NCBI RefSeq assembly: GCF_022760965.1
Contig: NZ_JAKVIJ010000010.1
Span: 62,001-126,000, forward strand
Length of the DNA stretch: 64,000 nucleotides
Reading direction: 5' to 3'
Source: Simplicispira sedimenti
Lineage (GTDB): Bacteria > Pseudomonadota > Gammaproteobacteria > Burkholderiales > Burkholderiaceae_C
Position numbers and translations under genes: made by a program. The first letter of the stretch is position 1; each line of letters begins with the position of its first letter. Under the pieces are notes generated by a model. That model was not told the origin of the DNA. It did no database searches and saw nothing but the letters and a program-made list of their open reading frames with translations. Positions 60,534-64,000 of this stretch are shown piece after piece.

Positions 60534-61402
60534 ATCTCTCTACCCCCTTGGCTCTGGCCCGGAAAGGTGCCAGGGCGCGCGGCTTCTCGCTGGTGGAGAT
60601 GGCGCTGGTGCTGCTCATCGTGGGCCTGCTGGCCGCCGTCTTTCTGCCCGCCACCAACACCTTTCTGGAAAACAACCGCCGCAAGGAAACCCGTGCCAAG
60701 CTGGAAGCGCTGGAACAGGCGATGGTGCGGTTTGTGGTGGTCAATGGTCGCTTGCCGTGTCCGGCGAACGGTGCTTTGGCGGCTGGCAACCCAGAGCAAG
60801 GCTTGGAACAACCCCACCCAGGGACTGCCGCCTGCACTGCCGCCGGCCTGGACAATGGGGTGGTGCCTTGGCGTACTCTGGGGTTGGCGCAGGGTGATGC
60901 GATGGACGCCTGGAACACCATGATCACCTACCGGGTTTGGGCTGGCGCCACGGTGGCCGCTTCGGCATTGACGCGCCCTGCAGGGATGGATATGCACAGT
61001 CTTGATCCGGCCACGATGACCCCACAGATTCAGACATTTTTGCAGGCCAGTGGTTTTCGGGTGTGCAACGCCAATCCCTGCAACCCTGGGGCGGCGCCTG
61101 AACTGGCGTCGCGAACCGGGATGACGGGAGCGGCTCTTGCGCTGATCAGCCATGGAGCCAACAGGGTCGGCGGCTACACTGCTGAAGGGGTGTACCTGAA
61201 TGCAGCCAATGGGCCCGGTCCTGGACCTTTGGAGAACCTCAACTTCAATGCGTCTCCTCCGCGTACCGGAGCTCCTGGTGATTTCTATATCGATGCCGAG
61301 TACGCAGAAAATCCCGCAGCATATTTCGACGACATCGTGTTGCGACCCACGGTCATATCGGTAGCCATGGCTGCGGGCCTGGGGCCCCGCAAGACGCCCT
61401 GA
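60521..61402 (+). CDS. Type IV prepilin-like protein (GRLPCPA family)
   Basis: A 293-residue prepilin. A 21-residue positively charged leader ends RARG and is followed by FSLVEMALVLLIVGLLAAVFLP, with Glu at +5 of the mature protein, the classical class III signal cleaved by a prepilin peptidase. The globular part contains GRLPCPANGAL, VVPWRTLGLAQGDAMDAWNTMITYRVWAG and NPAAYFDDIVL. It is longer than a major pilin, so probably a minor one. G+C is lower than in the upstream operon genes. The next gene is a tandem paralogue. The start codon lies in repeat copy 10. Confidence 0.85.
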   Translation: MIANNLSTPLALARKGARARGFSLVEMALVLLIVGLLAAVFLPATNTFLENNRRKETRAKLEALEQAMVRFVVVNGRLPCPANGALAAGNPEQGLEQPHPGTAACTAAGLDNGVVPWRTLGLAQGDAMDAWNTMITYRVWAGATVAASALTRPAGMDMHSLDPATMTPQIQTFLQASGFRVCNANPCNPGAAPELASRTGMTGAALALISHGANRVGGYTAEGVYLNAANGPGPGPLENLNFNASPPRTGAPGDFYIDAEYAENPAAYFDDIVLRPTVISVAMAAGLGPRKTP

Positions 61403-61426
61403 CGCCACGTTATTCCCTACAGGGCC

Positions 61427-62863
61427 ATGCAAACATCCCCACTCTGCACGCTGTCCTGGCGATCCAGGCAACTGGGCGGTATTGCGCTTGCGATGATTGT
61501 GACGCTCCTGGTGGTGGCGGCAACCACGCTGGCCATTCGCATGGCGCAGCAGGTAGAAGATCGCAAAGAACGGGTGACACAGACCCAGGTGCGCATGGAA
61601 CGCGTTCGCGCAGCGCTGCATGCCTTTGTGGCCACCCAGGGGCGCTTGCCATGCCCGGCTGCCGGGGCTTTGGATGCTGGGCTGGCAGTACCGCCCACAG
61701 CAGTGGATCTTTGCACCAACCGCGATGGAACGGTGCCCTGGGTGAGTCTGGGGTTGCGCGCCGACGATGCCCTGGATGCCTGGGGAAGAAAAATTTCTTA
61801 CCGCGTGTACGACGGCCCCACGGGCATGACCCGTGACAGAGGGGCCGACATGACCGACTGCGATACGGTGGAAAGTTCACCGGCTGCTCCGACGGCGCCC
61901 AATTTTCAGTGCACAGCAGCCCATGATGTGCTGCCCGGGCCTGGCGCGGGTACCTATCTCGACCCTGCAACCCGACCGGGTCTTGGTGTGCGTGTGGGTG
62001 GTGTCAACCAAACGCAGATGGCATGGGTGTTGGTCAGCCATGGCGCCAGTGGCCAGGGTGCGTGGCTGCCTGGAGGTGGGCGTGTTCCGGTTCCTGCCAG
62101 TGCGGATGAACTTGTCAATGCGCAGGCACCGGCCGTTCCTCCGGCACCTGTGCCGCCCTTTGTCCAGCGCGATGAGAATGTCGTGGATCTCGATTCGGCG
62201 AGCGCGCCAGCGCATTTTGACGACTTGCTGTTGTTCGAGACCATTTCCCAGCTTATCTACGCGGCAGGCAGGGAGGCGAGAGACTGGCCGGAGGCAGTGC
62301 CGCCGCCACCGCCGCCACCGCCGCCGCCTGTAACCGGCGATGTGATCAAAAAGCTGCTGGAAAATCCGAATGCCATCGATACCAAAGGTAACGGCTCGGG
62401 CCTTACGTTCATTGATCTTCCGACGACTGATTTGGGCACGGTGCGTATCAGCTCAACGGGGGGAGAGATCAGCACCGATGGCCCTTACCAGGCCCTTGGA
62501 GTGTGCAGTTCGGGGTGTGGCGCGGGTAACGCCAGCAACCGGGCGCTGGATTCATCGGAATCCCTGCGCTTCCGTTTGGGTACAGGCAAGACAGCGCAGA
62601 GCTTTGCCTTGGGTCTGCTGGGCATATCGAACACCACTGTGGCGGTTTCCATCACGTTCAAGAAAAATGGGACCACGCTTGGCAGCCTGATTCAATCGGT
62701 GACTGTCAATACGTCGATGCCGCTGGTTCCTCAACTGACCAACCTCGCGCTGACACCGCCGGGAACGGTGTTCGACGAGGTGGTGGTGCAACCTGTGGGT
62801 ACGTCGCGCTTCTTCGTGGCAAATGTGTTTTTCTGCCAGCTGGCCATCTGCCCTTCTCCGTAA
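61427..62863 (+). CDS. Minor-pilin-like protein with decaproline linker and C-terminal beta domain
   Basis: A 478-residue protein. The N-terminal hydrophobic segment RQLGGIALAMIVTLLVVAAT lacks Glu5, as in PilX/GspK/MshP-type minor pilins. The body (about 60-285) is paralogous to the previous gene: GRLPCPAAGAL, TVPWVSLGLRADDALDAWGRKISYRVYDG, AHFDDLLLFE. A run of ten prolines (near 290-300) leads into a ~175-residue C-terminal domain rich in Thr, Ser, Gly and beta strands, ending TVFDEVVVQPVGTSRFFVANVFFCQL. That domain could be an adhesin or pilus-tip module. G+C is lower than in neighbours. Confidence 0.75.
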   Translation: MQTSPLCTLSWRSRQLGGIALAMIVTLLVVAATTLAIRMAQQVEDRKERVTQTQVRMERVRAALHAFVATQGRLPCPAAGALDAGLAVPPTAVDLCTNRDGTVPWVSLGLRADDALDAWGRKISYRVYDGPTGMTRDRGADMTDCDTVESSPAAPTAPNFQCTAAHDVLPGPGAGTYLDPATRPGLGVRVGGVNQTQMAWVLVSHGASGQGAWLPGGGRVPVPASADELVNAQAPAVPPAPVPPFVQRDENVVDLDSASAPAHFDDLLLFETISQLIYAAGREARDWPEAVPPPPPPPPPPVTGDVIKKLLENPNAIDTKGNGSGLTFIDLPTTDLGTVRISSTGGEISTDGPYQALGVCSSGCGAGNASNRALDSSESLRFRLGTGKTAQSFALGLLGISNTTVAVSITFKKNGTTLGSLIQSVTVNTSMPLVPQLTNLALTPPGTVFDEVVVQPVGTSRFFVANVFFCQLAICPSP

Positions 62864-62886
62864 TGGGTTGCAGCCATTGAACGCCC

Positions 62887-63147
62887 ATGCCCCAGGACTT
62901 TGAAGATTCAGCCTACACCCGTGCCAGTCTGCACCGGGCCTTGCGCACGCGCAAGCAGCGTCGCCGCTGGCAGCAGGTGGTAGGCATTCTGCTGCTGCTG
63001 GCGGGCTATGCCAGCCTGGCCGTGTCGGCCGATACCGCCAGCGAATGGCTGCTGCTGCGTGTGGTTGGTGGCTTTGTGCTGTTGTTCGTGGGCTTCACGG
63101 TGGCCATTGGTCCTACCGTGGCAGCGTTGCTGGGGGACCATGACTGA
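62887..63147 (+). CDS. Small two-TM membrane protein of unknown function
   Basis: An 86-residue protein. A basic N-terminus (LRTRKQRRRWQQ) precedes two hydrophobic helices, VVGILLLLAGYASLAV and LLLRVVGGFVLLFVGFTVAIG. I do not recognise a family. Its end overlaps the response-regulator start by 8 bp, so the two are co-translated, and it may be an accessory of the signalling genes. Confidence 0.7.
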   Translation: MPQDFEDSAYTRASLHRALRTRKQRRRWQQVVGILLLLAGYASLAVSADTASEWLLLRVVGGFVLLFVGFTVAIGPTVAALLGDHD

Positions 63148-63832
63148 GCCGCAGGCTTCCCCCGTACTGCCACCCGCGCAGGTGCCGGGCCGCTGCCCTG
63201 TGCTCTGGGTCGAGGACGATCCGGTGCTCTCGGATTGGGTGGCGCAGTCCTTGCAGGACGATGGCTGGCGGGTGCTGGTGGCGCATGATCGCAGCCAGGC
63301 GCTCCAGTTGTTGGAGCACGGGGTGCCTAAGGGCCAGGCCTGCGTGGCTTTGCTGGACATGGGCTTGCCGCCACTTCCCAGCCGTCCGGACGAAGGCCTG
63401 TTGCTGCTGTCGCAACTGGTGGCGCGGTGGCCGGTGCTGCATGCCATCGTGCTCACCGGCCAGCATGAAAAGACCGTGGGCCAGCAGGCGGTGCACGCGG
63501 GGGCTTTCGACTTTCTGACCAAGCCCGTGACGGCGGCGGTGTTGCGCCAGGCGCTGGAGCGTGCGGCATGGTTCTCGCTGCGCCAGCAGGAACTGTGGGC
63601 CCAGGGGCGGCTGCACCTCTCGGTGTCTGCCCAGTTGTCCGAGGGCGTGCGTGAGGCCAGCGACCAGGTGGCCGAGCAGCTCATCCGCCATGTGCTGGGC
63701 AGCAACGGCTTCAACGTGGCTGCCGCCGCCCGTGCCCTGGGGCTGGAGCGGGAGCAGCTTTACTACCACATGAAGAAATTTGGCATCCAGCGACAGGCAT
63801 CGCCAGACACCGATCCGGGAACTGGTGCATGA
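63140..63832 (+). CDS. Response regulator with Fis-type DNA-binding helix
   Basis: A 230-residue two-component regulator. The receiver domain (about 24-140) has the acidic pair in WVEDDP, phospho-acceptor D73 (ALLDMGLP), Thr in VLTGQHE and Lys in FLTKPV. The C-terminal helix-turn-helix (GSNGFNVAAAARALGLEREQ, LYYHMKKFGI) is Fis/HTH_8-like, as in ActR/RegA/PrrA regulators. The ATG at MTEPQASP overlaps the small membrane-protein gene. The next gene starts at ATGA and may be its sensor. Location just after the pilus operon suggests, but does not prove, control of it. Confidence 0.88.
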   Translation: MTEPQASPVLPPAQVPGRCPVLWVEDDPVLSDWVAQSLQDDGWRVLVAHDRSQALQLLEHGVPKGQACVALLDMGLPPLPSRPDEGLLLLSQLVARWPVLHAIVLTGQHEKTVGQQAVHAGAFDFLTKPVTAAVLRQALERAAWFSLRQQELWAQGRLHLSVSAQLSEGVREASDQVAEQLIRHVLGSNGFNVAAAARALGLEREQLYYHMKKFGIQRQASPDTDPGTGA

Positions 63833-64000
63833 ACTCGCTGCCTTGGATGCTGGTGGCCCTGGGGCTGGTACTGCTGCTGGCGGCCTGGGCTGTGTGGCAC
63901 CGCGGGCAGCGCATGCGCCGCTGCCTGGCCGAGCTGCTGGCCCTGCCCGCCGACATGCACCCGCTGCGCTGGCCCGAGCGTGCCTGGCCCATTCTGGAGC
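63829..64000 (+). CDS. N-terminal fragment of a membrane protein, possibly the cognate sensor kinase
   Basis: Only 57 codons are visible before the window ends. The start ATG overlaps the response-regulator stop (ATGA). A TM helix at about 6-22 (WMLVALGLVLLLAAWAVW) is followed by a basic cytoplasmic segment (HRGQRMRRCLAELLALP). A sensor histidine kinase would be expected from context, but nothing diagnostic is present. Confidence 0.5.
   Translation, partial: MNSLPWMLVALGLVLLLAAWAVWHRGQRMRRCLAELLALPADMHPLRWPERAWPILE

Overview
The window looks like a chromosomal segment of a betaproteobacterium of the family Comamonadaceae (Acidovorax-like). The grounds are very high G+C, a dense gene layout, and familiar clusters such as gmk-rpoZ-spoT, ribF-ileS-lspA and rdgB-hemW. 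Short interspersed palindromes of the TAGCT...GCGCT...AGCGC...AGCTA type, which I associate with this family, also recur. There is no prophage, insertion sequence, CRISPR array, rRNA operon or plasmid gene. No gene-free gap exceeds 300 bases; the longest (12471-12721, 251 bp) is a divergent promoter region.

Layout. 1-3020: CBS-domain protein, serS, tRNA-Ser(CGA), tRNA-Arg(ACG), a strong terminator, greB. 3037-10776: spoT, rpoZ, gmk and a YicC-family nuclease on the minus strand, then a Ser/Thr kinase with an overlapping PP2C phosphatase, rph, rdgB. 10869-18953: hemW, two small exported proteins, an unusual pair (truncated PPDK-like phosphotransfer protein plus a protein with a weakly DUF47/PhoU-like end), a thioesterase, and a SUMF1-fold protein. 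19128-24500: a CHASE2 nucleotide cyclase and a 1133-residue FecR-TPR-putative beta-barrel protein. 24559-35878: trpS with an extra C-terminal domain, an M50 protease, a Sua5/YciO protein, a PHP phosphatase, two chemoreceptors, yqhA, hpnD-hpnE, tsaD. 36006-49879: lspA, ileS, ribF, an HNH nuclease, a lower-GC TPR-methyltransferase, a heteromeric acyl-CoA dehydrogenase pair, a YceH protein, purN, an M48 protease, an RsmB-like methyltransferase. 50005-62863: a single, mostly translationally coupled MSHA-type pilus operon. 62887-end: a small membrane protein, a response regulator with a Fis-type helix, and the start of a membrane protein cut by the window edge.

The most system-like part is the pilus operon. 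It encodes an ExeA/MshM-like ATPase, secretin MshL, a TPR protein, an MshE-type ATPase with a complete 24-5-24 cyclic-di-GMP-binding N-terminus, the platform protein MshG, three alignment-complex-like proteins, and two tandem paralogous minor-pilin-like proteins. The second of these carries a decaproline linker and a C-terminal beta-rich domain that could be a tip adhesin. Adjacent regulator genes may control it.

Two genome-scale signals cut across gene boundaries. (1) A palindromic repeat family occurs at least 11 times; it abuts start or stop codons, supplies stop or start codons for neighbouring genes, and is read through as protein in ileS, an acyl-CoA dehydrogenase and the RsmB-like gene. 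(2) At least eight genes without a Shine-Dalgarno sequence have a -10-like hexamer (GACAAT, TAAAAT, TAGAAT and similar) 6-8 nt before the start codon, which predicts leaderless transcripts. All functional calls rest on motif reading by eye; no database search was run.
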